64,000 nucleotides of DNA from NCBI RefSeq assembly GCF_000296465.1, contig NZ_JH815204.1:743681-807680 (forward strand), given 5' to 3'. Origin of the DNA: Barnesiella intestinihominis YIT 11860 (GTDB lineage Bacteria; Bacteroidota; Bacteroidia; Bacteroidales; Barnesiellaceae). Of this stretch, positions 55,420 to 64,000 are shown in pieces. The notes under the pieces are model-generated. The model did no database searches. It had not been told where the DNA came from and saw only the letters and a program-made list of their open reading frames with translations. Every line of letters begins with the position of its first letter. Within the stretch, counting starts at the first letter, position 1. Position numbers and translations under genes: made by a program.

Positions 55420-56034
55420 ATGGCTAAATACCTATATCAGATATTGTTAATATCAACTCTATGCCTTTTTTTACAAAATACATCGGCACAAGAATCGACC
55501 ACAGGTTTTGAAAACGGGAACAATCAATACGTCATGCGCGAAAGCAACTTGTCGGATATGAGCAAAGATAAAAAAATCAAACCTGTTACATTTGGAGTTG
55601 AAGCAGGAGCATCCATCGATATGTCGGGGAATGACTTTTCTTCTTTCGATTTAGATTTATTCGCAGGCTACCGGTCCCACACCATCAAATGCTTTGGTTT
55701 AGGAATAGGTCTTCACAGTTCATTTTCCAACAATCGATACTACCTCCCTATTTATGCACTTTTCCGTTGTAATTTGCTAAGCAACAAATCTCTTCTTTTT
55801 GTTGATTTCAGAGCGGGTTATTCTACCAATCAAATGTACAAAGGAGAAAATCAAGGTGGCTTTTTTGGTTCTGCCGGATTAGGTATGAACCTATCTGTAA
55901 GTAAAAAATTCGGGTCTCATATTCTTATCGGATATAATTTTTATCAAATATCTCCATTTACCGATGAAAAAGGAACTTTCCAAGATATGAACGGATGCCA
56001 TCTCGTATCTATCCGATTAGGAATAAGCTTCTAA
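55420..56034 (+). CDS. Predicted outer-membrane beta-barrel protein
   Basis: A 204-residue exported protein with a signal peptide (LLISTLCLFLQNTSA, then Q). From about residue 55 the sequence alternates in the manner of eight beta strands (VTFGVEAGASIDM; DLDLFAGYRSHTIKCFGLGI; HILIGYNFYQIS) and ends with an aromatic residue (LVSIRLGISF), typical of small outer-membrane barrels. No named family is recognised and no neighbour explains it: rpoD is upstream, the leu operon downstream. Confidence 0.72.
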   Translation: MAKYLYQILLISTLCLFLQNTSAQESTTGFENGNNQYVMRESNLSDMSKDKKIKPVTFGVEAGASIDMSGNDFSSFDLDLFAGYRSHTIKCFGLGIGLHSSFSNNRYYLPIYALFRCNLLSNKSLLFVDFRAGYSTNQMYKGENQGGFFGSAGLGMNLSVSKKFGSHILIGYNFYQISPFTDEKGTFQDMNGCHLVSIRLGISF

Positions 56035-56123
56035 TAACGCGAGTTATCAATTATAAATAAATATATTTTCGTCGATAAAAATTTTAAATTATAGATTTAA
56101 AGAGGAAAAACATGATATTTTAT

Positions 56124-56153
56124 TTTGTTTTCTCAAAACAATAACTACCTTTG
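56124..56153 (+). promoter_or_regulatory. Promoter of the leu operon
   Basis: TTTG (56124-56127), 18 nt, TACCTTTG (56146-56153). Start site expected near 56160, about 18 nt before the leader-peptide ATG. Confidence 0.65.
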
Positions 56154-56177
56154 CACAAGAAACAAAATAATTCAATA

Positions 56178-56237
56178 ATGATAATAGAATTGCTAAACAG
56201 CCTAATTATTGATCTTCTATCGAATGTAACAGAATAG
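56178..56237 (+). CDS. leuL: Predicted leu-operon leader peptide
   Basis: A 19-codon frame encodes MIIELLNSLIIDLLSNVTE and stops at TAG 56235-56237. Ten of 19 residues are branched-chain (five Leu, four Ile, one Val), including adjacent pairs Ile-Ile (twice) and Leu-Leu (twice). It lies between the promoter and an intrinsic terminator ahead of leuA, where a control peptide for ribosome-mediated attenuation is expected. The codons TTG-CTA (56190-56195) and CTT-CTA (56214-56219) are part of RNA stems that a stalled ribosome would disrupt. Not proven to be translated. Confidence 0.75.
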   Translation: MIIELLNSLIIDLLSNVTE

Positions 56238-56315
56238 AAGTGAGATATAGTGCCTAGCAATTTACGATACAAAAATTATAGCCTTTCTCACGAATACGTC
56301 GAGAAAGGCTTTTTA
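56188..56315 (+). promoter_or_regulatory. Transcription attenuator: protector, antiterminator and terminator
   Basis: Pairings seen: AATTGCTA (56188-56195) with TAGCAATT (56255-56262); CTTCTAT (56214-56220) with ATAGAAG (56234-56240); antiterminator candidate GTGAGA (56240-56245) with TCTCAC (56286-56291); terminator AGCCTTTCTC (56280-56289) with GAGAAAGGCT (56301-56310) followed by TTTTA. The antiterminator uses half of the terminator's left arm, so the two exclude each other. A ribosome stalled at Leu/Ile codons would free 56240-56245 and favour read-through. Confidence 0.7.
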
Positions 56316-56335
56316 CAATTTAATATAGCAATAAC

Positions 56336-57832
56336 ATGTCCGACAGATTATTTATCTTTGACACAACATTAAGAGACGGAGAACAAGTTCCCGGATGCCA
56401 ACTCAACACAGTTGAAAAAATACAAGTAGCTAAGGCATTAGAGACACTTGGTGTCGACATCATAGAAGCCGGATTTCCTGTATCGAGTCCCGGAGACTTC
56501 GAATCGGTCGTCGAAATATCCAAAGCTGTAACATGGCCCACGATCTGTGCGCTTACCCGTGCTGTCGAAAACGATATAAAAGTTGCAGCCGAGGCTCTTC
56601 GATATGCCAAACATAAACGTATTCATACAGGCATTGGAACTTCGGACTATCACATTAAATATAAATTCAATTCGACTCGTGAAGAGATTGTAGAAAGAGC
56701 TGTGGCTGCTGTCAAATATGCGAAAAAATTTGTAGAAGACGTACAATTTTATGCTGAAGATGCAGGCCGTACCGATAATGAATATTTAGCCAGAGTAGTC
56801 GAAGCCGTCATCAAAGCAGGCGCTACGGTTATAAACATACCAGATACAACTGGATATTGTTTGCCGGACGAATTTGGACAAAAAATATTATATCTCAAAG
56901 AACATGTCTCAGGAATCGATAACGTTACGATAGCCACTCATTGTCACAATGATTTGGGCATGGCAACAGCGAATACGATGGCTGGAATCCAAAACGGAGC
57001 CAGACAAGCCGAAGTTACGATAAACGGCATTGGTGAAAGAGCTGGAAATACAGCCTTTGAAGAAATAGCCATGATCTGCAAATGTCACCACAACTTACAG
57101 ATAGAGACTAATATCAATACACAAAAGATTTACGGAATAAGCCGCATGGTCTCTAATCTCATGAACATGCCGGTACAACCGAATAAAGCAATCGTTGGCC
57201 GCAACGCATTCGCCCACTCGTCAGGAATCCACCAAGACGGTGTATTGAAGAATCGGGAAAGCTATGAAATCATAGATCCCAAAGACGTCGGAATTGACGA
57301 AAACTCTATCGTATTAACCGCAAGAAGTGGACGGGCTGCTTTGAAACATAGACTTCATTTATTAGGTATCGAATTGGAAAAAGATGCTTTAAACAAAGCT
57401 TATGATTCATTTCTTAAACTTGCCGATCGTAAAAAAGATATCAATGATGACGATATATTAATGTTGGTAGGGAAAGAGAGAACAGCCAATGCACGCATAC
57501 AACTAGACTTCCTACAAGTAACTGCCGGAGTAGGAATAAAGGCCGTTGCCAGCATCGGATTAGACATAGCCGGTGAAAAATTCGAAGCAGCAGCTTCGGG
57601 AAACGGGCCGGTAGATGCCGCCATAAATGCTATACGATGCATCATTCACCGAAAAATGGTAGTCAAAGAATTTCTTATACAAGCTATTACCAAAGGCAGC
57701 GACGATGTAGGGAAAGTACATATGACTGTGACCTACAACGGAAACTCATACTACGGATTCTCGGCAAATACAGATATTGTCGCAGCTTCTGCCGAAGCCT
57801 TTATAGATGCTATTAATAAGTTCATTATATAA
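56336..57832 (+). CDS. leuA: 2-isopropylmalate synthase
   Basis: A 498-residue enzyme condensing acetyl-CoA with 2-ketoisovalerate, the first step of leucine synthesis. The DRE-TIM catalytic motif is [16 protein letters not shown]; the metal site histidines are in [18 protein letters not shown]; the C-terminal LeuA regulatory domain (about 385-498, [20 protein letters not shown]) binds leucine for feedback inhibition. First structural gene after the attenuator; leuC starts 9 bp after its stop. Confidence 0.97.
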   Translation: MSDRLFIFDTTLRDGEQVPGCQLNTVEKIQVAKALETLGVDIIEAGFPVSSPGDFESVVEISKAVTWPTICALTRAVENDIKVAAEALRYAKHKRIHTGIGTSDYHIKYKFNSTREEIVERAVAAVKYAKKFVEDVQFYAEDAGRTDNEYLARVVEAVIKAGATVINIPDTTGYCLPDEFGQKILYLKEHVSGIDNVTIATHCHNDLGMATANTMAGIQNGARQAEVTINGIGERAGNTAFEEIAMICKCHHNLQIETNINTQKIYGISRMVSNLMNMPVQPNKAIVGRNAFAHSSGIHQDGVLKNRESYEIIDPKDVGIDENSIVLTARSGRAALKHRLHLLGIELEKDALNKAYDSFLKLADRKKDINDDDILMLVGKERTANARIQLDFLQVTAGVGIKAVASIGLDIAGEKFEAAASGNGPVDAAINAIRCIIHRKMVVKEFLIQAITKGSDDVGKVHMTVTYNGNSYYGFSANTDIVAASAEAFIDAINKFII

Positions 57833-57841
57833 CGAAATCAC

Positions 57842-59236
57842 ATGAATACATTATTTGATAAAATATGGGATACCCACGTCGTAACCTCGGTAAAAGGAGG
57901 CCCCGATCAATTATATATAGACAGGCACTATTGCCACGAGGTTACCAGTCCTCAGGCTTTCAACGAACTGAGGGCTAGAAATTTGAAGGTTTTTCGACCG
58001 GAAAGAACAACTTGTTCTCCCGACCATAATATTCCCACGTTAAATCAAGATAAGCCTATTGCCGACCCGGTTTCTCGCAATCAAGTAGAGACACTCGCCA
58101 CCAATGCCAGTGAGTTCGGTTTGACTCATTATGGACTGGGAAATGAAAAAAACGGAATCATTCACGTTATCGGACCAGAATATGGGTTGACTCAACCAGG
58201 AATGACCATCGTTTGCGGAGACAGCCACACTTCGACCCACGGGGCTTTTGGAGCCGTCGCTTTCGGTATTGGCACGAGCGAAGTTGCTATGGTATTGGCA
58301 TCCCAATGTATTTTACAGCCCAAACCTAAAACAATGCGCATAAATATCGAAGGAAAACTTTCTCCCGGAGTCACAGCTAAAGACATCGCTTTATTTATCA
58401 TTTCTCGAATGACGACAGGAGGAGCTACCGGATATTTTGTGGAATATGCAGGAGAAGCAATCCGCTCGCTCAGTATGGAAGAAAGAATGACAGTCTGTAA
58501 CCTCAGTATCGAAATGGGAGCTCGCGGAGGTCTGATTGCTCCCGACGAAACGACATTCGGTTATATAAAGGATAAAGAATTCGCACCCAAGGGAAAAGAT
58601 TGGGACAAAGCCCTCGCCTATTGGAAAACTCTATATAGTGATAAAGATGCTACATTCGATAAGGAAGTGACATTTAATGCGGCAGAAATCTCCCCGCGCA
58701 TTACCTATGGGACAAATCCCGGAATGGGAATCGCTATCGACGAAAGAATACCATTGGAAGAATCGATCGAAGACAGTGGAAAAATTTCGTTTCGCCGGGC
58801 ATTGAGTTACATGGGTTTCTCTGCCGGAGAGCTTCTAATAGGGAAAAAAATCGACTATGTTTTTTTAGGAAGCTGTACAAACGGCCGTATTGAGGATTTC
58901 AGAGCTTTTGCCAATTTGGTAAAAGGGCACAAAAAAGCTAATCATATAATTGCTTGGCTCGTACCGGGGTCACAAGCCGTGTTGCGACAAATCAAGGAAG
59001 AGGGCATCGATCTTATCTTGTCGGAAGCAGGATTCGAAATACGTCAACCCGGTTGTTCGGCTTGCTTAGCCATGAACGAAGATAAAGTCCCCCTGGGAAA
59101 ATATGCTGTATCGACCTCTAATCGGAACTTTGAAGGTAGACAGGGTCCCGGAGCGCGGACTATACTTGCCGGACCTTTGGTAGCCGCTGCGACAGCAATT
59201 ACAGGAGAGATAACCGATCCCAGAAAATTTTTATAA
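57842..59236 (+). CDS. leuC: 3-isopropylmalate dehydratase large subunit
   Basis: A 464-residue aconitase-family protein which with LeuD isomerises 2- to 3-isopropylmalate (and citramalate to 3-methylmalate). Iron-sulphur cysteines are in [14 protein letters not shown] and [16 protein letters not shown]; the substrate region [20 protein letters not shown] is intact. Length is normal for bacterial LeuC. leuD follows after 6 bp. Confidence 0.97.
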   Translation: MNTLFDKIWDTHVVTSVKGGPDQLYIDRHYCHEVTSPQAFNELRARNLKVFRPERTTCSPDHNIPTLNQDKPIADPVSRNQVETLATNASEFGLTHYGLGNEKNGIIHVIGPEYGLTQPGMTIVCGDSHTSTHGAFGAVAFGIGTSEVAMVLASQCILQPKPKTMRINIEGKLSPGVTAKDIALFIISRMTTGGATGYFVEYAGEAIRSLSMEERMTVCNLSIEMGARGGLIAPDETTFGYIKDKEFAPKGKDWDKALAYWKTLYSDKDATFDKEVTFNAAEISPRITYGTNPGMGIAIDERIPLEESIEDSGKISFRRALSYMGFSAGELLIGKKIDYVFLGSCTNGRIEDFRAFANLVKGHKKANHIIAWLVPGSQAVLRQIKEEGIDLILSEAGFEIRQPGCSACLAMNEDKVPLGKYAVSTSNRNFEGRQGPGARTILAGPLVAAATAITGEITDPRKFL

Positions 59237-59242
59237 CTTTGT

Positions 59243-59839
59243 ATGACTATGATAAAAAAAATCGACATCATAACATCGACATGTATTCCTCTTCCCCAAG
59301 AGAATGTAGATACCGATCAAATTATCCCAGCTCGTTTTCTAAAAGCCGTTTCTCGGGAAGGTTTCGGAGAAAACCTGTTCCGCGATTGGCGCTTCGATAA
59401 AACAGGGCAACCTATTCGAGATTTTATTCTTAACAACCCGCTCTATTCCGGTTCTATTTTAGTAGCGGGGAAAAACTTCGGTAGCGGTTCCAGCCGTGAA
59501 CATGCTGCTTGGGCTATTGCCGGATATGGATTCCAAGTAGTAGTATCTAGTTTTTTTGCCGATATTTTCAAGAACAATGCACTTAACAACGGAGTACTTC
59601 CGGTAATTGTCTCAGAGCAATTTCTTACCAGTTTATTCAAACATATTTTTTCGAACCCACAATCGACCGTTACAGTCAATTTGAAAGAGCAAACCATTAC
59701 AGACGACACAAGCGGAGAATCGGAACATTTCGAAATAAATCCTTACAAAAAGAACTGTTTGCTCAACGGATATGACGACATCGATTATCTACTGAGCAAA
59801 AAACAAGAAATAGAAAACTGGGAAGAAAAACATTCATAA
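59243..59839 (+). CDS. leuD: 3-isopropylmalate dehydratase small subunit
   Basis: A 198-residue swivel-domain partner of LeuC. Motifs: [15 protein letters not shown] and the anion loop [20 protein letters not shown]. The stop shares its last base with the next start (TAATG), implying coupled translation with the synthase gene. Confidence 0.97.
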   Translation: MTMIKKIDIITSTCIPLPQENVDTDQIIPARFLKAVSREGFGENLFRDWRFDKTGQPIRDFILNNPLYSGSILVAGKNFGSGSSREHAAWAIAGYGFQVVVSSFFADIFKNNALNNGVLPVIVSEQFLTSLFKHIFSNPQSTVTVNLKEQTITDDTSGESEHFEINPYKKNCLLNGYDDIDYLLSKKQEIENWEEKHS

Positions 59840-61395
59840 TGAAATCGAGAAGTACTATGGTTGTAGAAATTATGGATACTACTCTGCGAGACGGAGAACA
59901 AACGTCGGGGGTATCGTTCGCCCGACAGGAAAAATTGAGTATCGCTCGCTTACTTTTAGAAGACCTAAAAATTCCTCGCATCGAAATTGCCTCGGCAAGA
60001 GTTTCCACCGGAGAATACGAAATGGCGAAACAATTATGCGAATGGGCCGAGAAACGAGGACACATCGACAAAATCGAGATATTGGGATTTCTCGATAAAG
60101 GAGCTTCTATCGAATGGATTCGTTCTTGTGGAGCCAAAGTGATGAATTTGCTCTGCAAAGGATCGGAAAAACATTGTACCTTCCAACTTCAAAAAACGGT
60201 ACAAGAACACGTCGAAGATATCAAACAAACTATTAAGAAAGCGAAAGAAGTCGGGCTGAAAATCAATCTCTATTTGGAAGATTGGTCCAACGGGATACAA
60301 CATTCCCCTCAATACGTTTTTCATTTAATGGATGCTTTAAAAAATGAAGCTGTGGAAAGGTTCATGTTGCCCGACACATTAGGTATCTTGAATCCTCTTC
60401 AAACGCTAAAATTTTGCAGAGCCATGCGCAGGCGTTACCCCGACTTACGATTCGACTTTCATGCTCATAACGATTACGATCTGGCGACTGCCAACACTTT
60501 CGCTGCAACTCTAACCGGAATACAAGGCGTGCATTGTACCGTAAACGGGCTGGGCGAAAGAGCAGGAAATGCACCCCTCACCAGTGTTGTAGCCGTGTTG
60601 CATGATCACGTAAAAGCAACAACCGGAATTACCGAAAACATGGTAAACAAAGTGAGTCGTATCGTTGAATCCTATTCGGGAATACGAGTCGCAGCCAATA
60701 AACCTATTATTGGAGAATCCGTATTTACTCAATGTGCGGGAGTTCATGCCGACGGAGATAATAAGAACAATCTTTATTACAATGATTTATTACCCGAACG
60801 ATTCGGGAGGAAACGCGAATATGCACTTGGCAAGACTTCCGGGAGAGCTAATATCCGTAAAAATCTCGAATCGCTAGGTATAGAACTCGATGACGAATCC
60901 ATCAAGAGAGTAACTCAGAGAGTGGTCGAGTTAAGTGATAAGAAAGAAATGGTTACCCCAGAAGATCTTCCCTATATCATTTCAGACGTATTAAAACACG
61001 AAACCATAGCTCAGCACGTCAAGGTAATAAATTATACTTTAAACCTTTCTCAGGGATTAAAGCCAGTAGCAATTATTGCCATCGAAGTAAACGGAAAAAC
61101 ATACGAAGGAGCGTCTACCGGCGACGGACAATACGACGCATTCGTAAAAGCCATACGGAAGATATACAAAGAACAACTCGGACGAACGTTCCCGTCGTTG
61201 ACAAACTATACAGTAAACATACCTCCCGGCGGACACACCGATGCATTGGTACAAACCGTTATCTCATGGGATTATAATGGAAATATTTTGAAAACACAGG
61301 GATTGGACGCCGACCAAATGGAAGCCGCCATACAAGCCACAATCAAAATGCTTAACTTAATAGAAGATAAAGAGCTGAATATACAAAACAATTAA
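59839..61395 (+). CDS. Second LeuA-like synthase, probable (R)-citramalate synthase
   Basis: A 518-residue DRE-TIM enzyme paralogous to leu[58 protein letters not shown] and a C-terminal LeuA-dimer-type regulatory domain ([20 protein letters not shown]). The active-site text differs from the upstream LeuA and resembles citramalate synthases (CimA) and alpha-isopropylmalate synthase-like proteins found between leuD and leuB in Bacteroidales. Citramalate made from pyruvate can pass through LeuCD and LeuB to 2-ketobutyrate, feeding isoleucine. A second isopropylmalate synthase remains possible. Confidence 0.82.
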   Translation: MKSRSTMVVEIMDTTLRDGEQTSGVSFARQEKLSIARLLLEDLKIPRIEIASARVSTGEYEMAKQLCEWAEKRGHIDKIEILGFLDKGASIEWIRSCGAKVMNLLCKGSEKHCTFQLQKTVQEHVEDIKQTIKKAKEVGLKINLYLEDWSNGIQHSPQYVFHLMDALKNEAVERFMLPDTLGILNPLQTLKFCRAMRRRYPDLRFDFHAHNDYDLATANTFAATLTGIQGVHCTVNGLGERAGNAPLTSVVAVLHDHVKATTGITENMVNKVSRIVESYSGIRVAANKPIIGESVFTQCAGVHADGDNKNNLYYNDLLPERFGRKREYALGKTSGRANIRKNLESLGIELDDESIKRVTQRVVELSDKKEMVTPEDLPYIISDVLKHETIAQHVKVINYTLNLSQGLKPVAIIAIEVNGKTYEGASTGDGQYDAFVKAIRKIYKEQLGRTFPSLTNYTVNIPPGGHTDALVQTVISWDYNGNILKTQGLDADQMEAAIQATIKMLNLIEDKELNIQNN

Positions 61396-61406
61396 ATAGA
61401 AAGAAT

Positions 61407-62480
61407 ATGAAATTACATATCGCAGTATTGCCCGGCGACGGAATTGGACCAGAAGTCGTGGAACAGGCTTTGAACGTAACGAAAGCCGTTTGTGAAAAAT
61501 TCGGACATTCTCTGGAATATCAAACAGCCCCGGTAGGAGCTTGTGCCATAGAAGAAACCGGATTGCCCTACCCCGACTCTACTCATAAATTATGTATGCG
61601 CTCCGATGCCGTTTTGTTTGGAGCCATAGGTTCGCCCCAATACGACAATAATCCCAATGCGACCATACGCCCTGAACAAGGATTACTTGCCATGCGGAAA
61701 AAGCTCGGACTATTCGCAAATATTCGTCCCATAACCACCTTTCCCGGATTGATTCATAAATCCCCCCTCCGTTCCGACATTATCGACGGTGCAGACTTTA
61801 TGTGTATCCGAGAATTAACGGGAGGACTATATTTCGGGCGACCGCAAGGCCGTAGTGAAGACGGGAACATAGCCTATGATACCTGTATATACAGTCGGGA
61901 AGAAATTGTACGAATTGTCCAATTGGCATACGAATACGCCATGAAACGGCGTAAAAAAGTTACAATGGTCGATAAAGCGAATATATTGGCGACCTCCCGA
62001 CTATGGAGAGAAATCACGCAAGAAATAGCATCGGAGTATCCAGAAGTCGAAACCGAATTTTTATTCGTCGATAACGCTGCCATGCGCATGATTCAATGTC
62101 CCAAAAGTTTCGATGTCGTCGTTACCGAAAACATGTTTGGCGATATACTCACCGACGAAGGTTCCGTTATCACAGGTTCCTTAGGTATGCTGCCATCGGC
62201 ATCGATTGGCCTGCATACTTCTGTATTCGAACCTATACACGGTTCCTATCCTCAGGCAGCGGGGAAAAATATAGCTAACCCGTTGGCGACCATATTGTCG
62301 GCGGCTATGATGTTCGAATATGCATTTGGGTTGAAAGAAGAAGCCTTATCGATTCAAACGGCCGTATCCGAATCGATGAATGCCGGAATCGTGACCGAAG
62401 ACATCGCCGGCACAAGTACGAAATCCTACCATACCGACGACGTAGGCGAATGGATTGTCCAATGGATAAAAAGCCACTGA
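61407..62480 (+). CDS. leuB: 3-isopropylmalate dehydrogenase
   Basis: A 357-residue NAD-dependent decarboxylating dehydrogenase producing the leucine precursor 2-ketoisocaproate. Signature [14 protein letters not shown], catalytic Tyr/Lys region and metal Asp residues ([20 protein letters not shown]), and the NAD loop [20 protein letters not shown] are all intact. Last gene of the operon, followed by a strong terminator. Confidence 0.97.
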   Translation: MKLHIAVLPGDGIGPEVVEQALNVTKAVCEKFGHSLEYQTAPVGACAIEETGLPYPDSTHKLCMRSDAVLFGAIGSPQYDNNPNATIRPEQGLLAMRKKLGLFANIRPITTFPGLIHKSPLRSDIIDGADFMCIRELTGGLYFGRPQGRSEDGNIAYDTCIYSREEIVRIVQLAYEYAMKRRKKVTMVDKANILATSRLWREITQEIASEYPEVETEFLFVDNAAMRMIQCPKSFDVVVTENMFGDILTDEGSVITGSLGMLPSASIGLHTSVFEPIHGSYPQAAGKNIANPLATILSAAMMFEYAFGLKEEALSIQTAVSESMNAGIVTEDIAGTSTKSYHTDDVGEWIVQWIKSH

Positions 62481-62493
62481 TCAAAGCAATAAT

Positions 62494-62530
62494 AAAGCGG
62501 ATAGTATTCAAAATTTACTATCCGCTTTTT
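62494..62530. terminator. Terminator between the leu operon and the OmpA gene
   Basis: AAAGCGGATAGTA pairs with TACTATCCGCTTT around a 9-nt loop, then TTT. It also has A-rich left flank and can serve the convergent OmpA-family gene. Confidence 0.85.
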
Positions 62531-62552
62531 TGCTACTTCCTTATCTAATTAT

Positions 62553-63740
62553 CTATTGAACCGAACCAGAAAATACGACAATTCTATTCCAATTATTATT
62601 TTTCGGATATAATTGAGAATCACTACCATTAGCAATAATCTGTATTCGTTTTCTATCTATATTGTATTTCTCGGTCAATAATTTGACAACAGACTCCGCA
62701 CGACGCTGGCTCAATTGTTTATTATACTCGGGTGTTCCGGTTGCTTTATCGGCATACCCTATTACCGAGATATTACAAGATGGATTGCTTTTCATCCATT
62801 GTGCTATGTTATAAACATTTACCATTTCTTCATTAGAAACAACAGCGCTATTGATCGTAAAGCGTACTACACCCGTCAACTCTTGGCTACAAGCCGCTGG
62901 CTCTATTACAGTTACCTCCTCGACAACCGCTTCTGGGCATGGAGGACATTCCACAACTCTTGACTCGCACTCGTTCAATTGAGCCCTCAATGCATTAACC
63001 CTGTTATTCAAATCGCCGATAACCATTTGATCGGCATAAGCATCGTATGCTTTAAATCGGTCTTTGCCGAATTTAATAGAAAAACCTCCGATTGCCGAAA
63101 TAACACTTTCGACTTCTGTTCCTTCGACAATTCCATTAAAATGATCGCCAATTAAATTACCTCGTCCCTCCAAGAAGAAATCGACATAATGCGACAATCT
63201 GAAATTCAGTTTAATACCGGCTGTTATAGGGAAAGCATACGTTTTATTATTATATGGAGTATTATGGAATGAATAAATACCACCGGCTCCGGCAAAAGGT
63301 ATGATAGAAAATACACGATCCTCGTTATAACCGTGGAAAGTATTAAACATATTCCACATGATATCGCCGTAAACCGCAGCATAACGCATATGTGTCATCA
63401 CTCCTTCGGCAAGCGGCCAATTGGTATGTAAAGCACCTCCCATTGCAGATAATCGGAATCCCAAATACGGGCTGATCCATTTACCGATAGCGAAGTCCAT
63501 AGCCAGTGTATATTGAGCATCTCCTACATGTTCGGTCAAAAAAGTTTGACCTCCGGCTCCTATCGAAATAAACCAGTTATTTTTATGACTATCAGAATAA
63601 TACCGAGGCTTGGTAGGTACAACCTCTGTTACCGAAACATCTTCTTCAACAATAATCGCTTGAGCTCCTGCCGATTCGGAATAACAGAAAAGCGAAGTTG
63701 TAGCTATGGCTACCGCTAAATAAAAGAAATTTGTTTTCAT
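62553..63740 (-). CDS. OmpA-family outer-membrane protein
   Basis: A 395-residue protein: signal peptide (about 1-27, ESAGAQA), an eight-strand-like barrel (about 50-235, NNWFISIGAGGQTFLTEHVG; KTYAFPITAGIKLNFRLSHY), a linker with a short Cys-containing segment (RVVECPPCPEAVVEEV) and a C-terminal OmpA peptidoglycan-binding domain (about 285-395, ISVIGYADKATGTPEYNKQL; QRRAESVVKLL; NRIVVF). It anchors the outer membrane to peptidoglycan. The usual TGYAD-type motif reads VIGYADKAT and keeps the Asp; the arginine is in LSQRRAES. Confidence 0.94.
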   Translation of the reverse strand: MKTNFFYLAVAIATTSLFCYSESAGAQAIIVEEDVSVTEVVPTKPRYYSDSHKNNWFISIGAGGQTFLTEHVGDAQYTLAMDFAIGKWISPYLGFRLSAMGGALHTNWPLAEGVMTHMRYAAVYGDIMWNMFNTFHGYNEDRVFSIIPFAGAGGIYSFHNTPYNNKTYAFPITAGIKLNFRLSHYVDFFLEGRGNLIGDHFNGIVEGTEVESVISAIGGFSIKFGKDRFKAYDAYADQMVIGDLNNRVNALRAQLNECESRVVECPPCPEAVVEEVTVIEPAACSQELTGVVRFTINSAVVSNEEMVNVYNIAQWMKSNPSCNISVIGYADKATGTPEYNKQLSQRRAESVVKLLTEKYNIDRKRIQIIANGSDSQLYPKNNNWNRIVVFSGSVQ

Positions 63741-63925
63741 TTTAATTTGTTTTAGTTATACAATTTTGCAATTACATTTCAAAAAAACAGGAGCATAAGT
63801 CAAACGCTATTATCCGTTTTTGTAAATTAAAACAAACAGATAAAAGAATGTGTTCACCAACCGTCGAAAAAAAGAGATAGTAAAATTCTATATTATTTAG
63901 GCTATATAAGCTTCTTATAAAAAAT

Positions 63926-63970
63926 GAAAACAGGTTATACCGGTTGGTAATAAATTATTAAATTTGCACA
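63926..63970 (+). promoter_or_regulatory. Promoter cassette of a gene beyond the window end
   Basis: Begins GAAAACAGGTTATAC, the same 15-mer as at 47600-47614, and contains the -7 element TAAATTTG (63959-63966). The upstream 63741-63925 is AT-rich spacer with the OmpA leader and no gene. Confidence 0.45.
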
Positions 63971-64000
63971 TACCGATGAATGCGAAACTTTTACCCATCG

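Overview
The window is chromosomal DNA of a member of the Bacteroidales. Evidence: a complete Bat aerotolerance operon, a SusC/SusD pair, an outer-membrane OmpA-type porin, a type IX secretion sorting tail, and many promoters of the Bacteroides form (TTTG, 18-20 nt, TAnnTTTG). The T9SS tail and gene order would fit Barnesiellaceae or Porphyromonadaceae-like gut relatives better than Bacteroides itself, but that family-level guess is inference. Almost all of it looks like ordinary, well-ordered chromosome; the only region with signs of mobile DNA is about 26.3-27.4 kb, beside a tRNA-Pro gene.

Layout. 1-5.7 kb: the end of carB, a DUF454 membrane protein, groEL-groES (with a perfect 16-bp inverted repeat at the predicted mRNA 5' end), a small HTH protein with a DUF2007-UspA protein, and a PAP2 phosphatase. 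5.7-14.0 kb, minus strand: moxR, DUF58, a membrane protein, batA, batB, batC, batD, batE, running into the PAP2 gene. 14.2-18.3 kb: a membrane protein with an HU-like domain plus LysM, an HU protein, ppk1 and a VOC protein; the ppk/HU and VOC promoters share a 14-bp palindrome. 18.4-26.0 kb: a coiled-coil outer-membrane protein, a secreted choloylglycine-hydrolase-family enzyme, aspartate kinase, and a zinc-ribbon, Nif3, aspS operon. 26.2-27.2 kb: tRNA-Pro(TGG), a probable integrase remnant, and a strongly structured leader in front of a small HTH gene. 27.4-35.7 kb, minus strand: a small polysaccharide-utilisation locus (SusC, SusD, secreted GH85 endo-beta-N-acetylglucosaminidase) probably aimed at N-glycans. 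36.3-42.1 kb: a tripartite RND efflux pump. 42.2-44.4 kb: galM-galK. 44.8-46.4 kb: queC-queD-queE. 46.7-50.6 kb: a small exported protein, thioredoxin, a split chromate transporter, folC and ridA. 50.6-55.3 kb: YihY, RNase P RNA, HtrA protease and the primary sigma factor. 55.4-62.5 kb: an outer-membrane protein, then leuA-leuC-leuD-citramalate/isopropylmalate synthase-leuB behind what reads as a complete transcription attenuator with a 19-residue Leu/Ile-rich leader peptide. 62.5-63.7 kb: an OmpA-family porin.

The most notable signals are non-coding: the leu attenuator (56.1-56.3 kb), the pseudoknot-like leader at 26.73-26.87 kb, a repeated promoter cassette at 46.4-47.8 kb, the groES hairpin, and the shared palindrome around ppk. 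All were read by eye; no folding program, database search or alignment was run.
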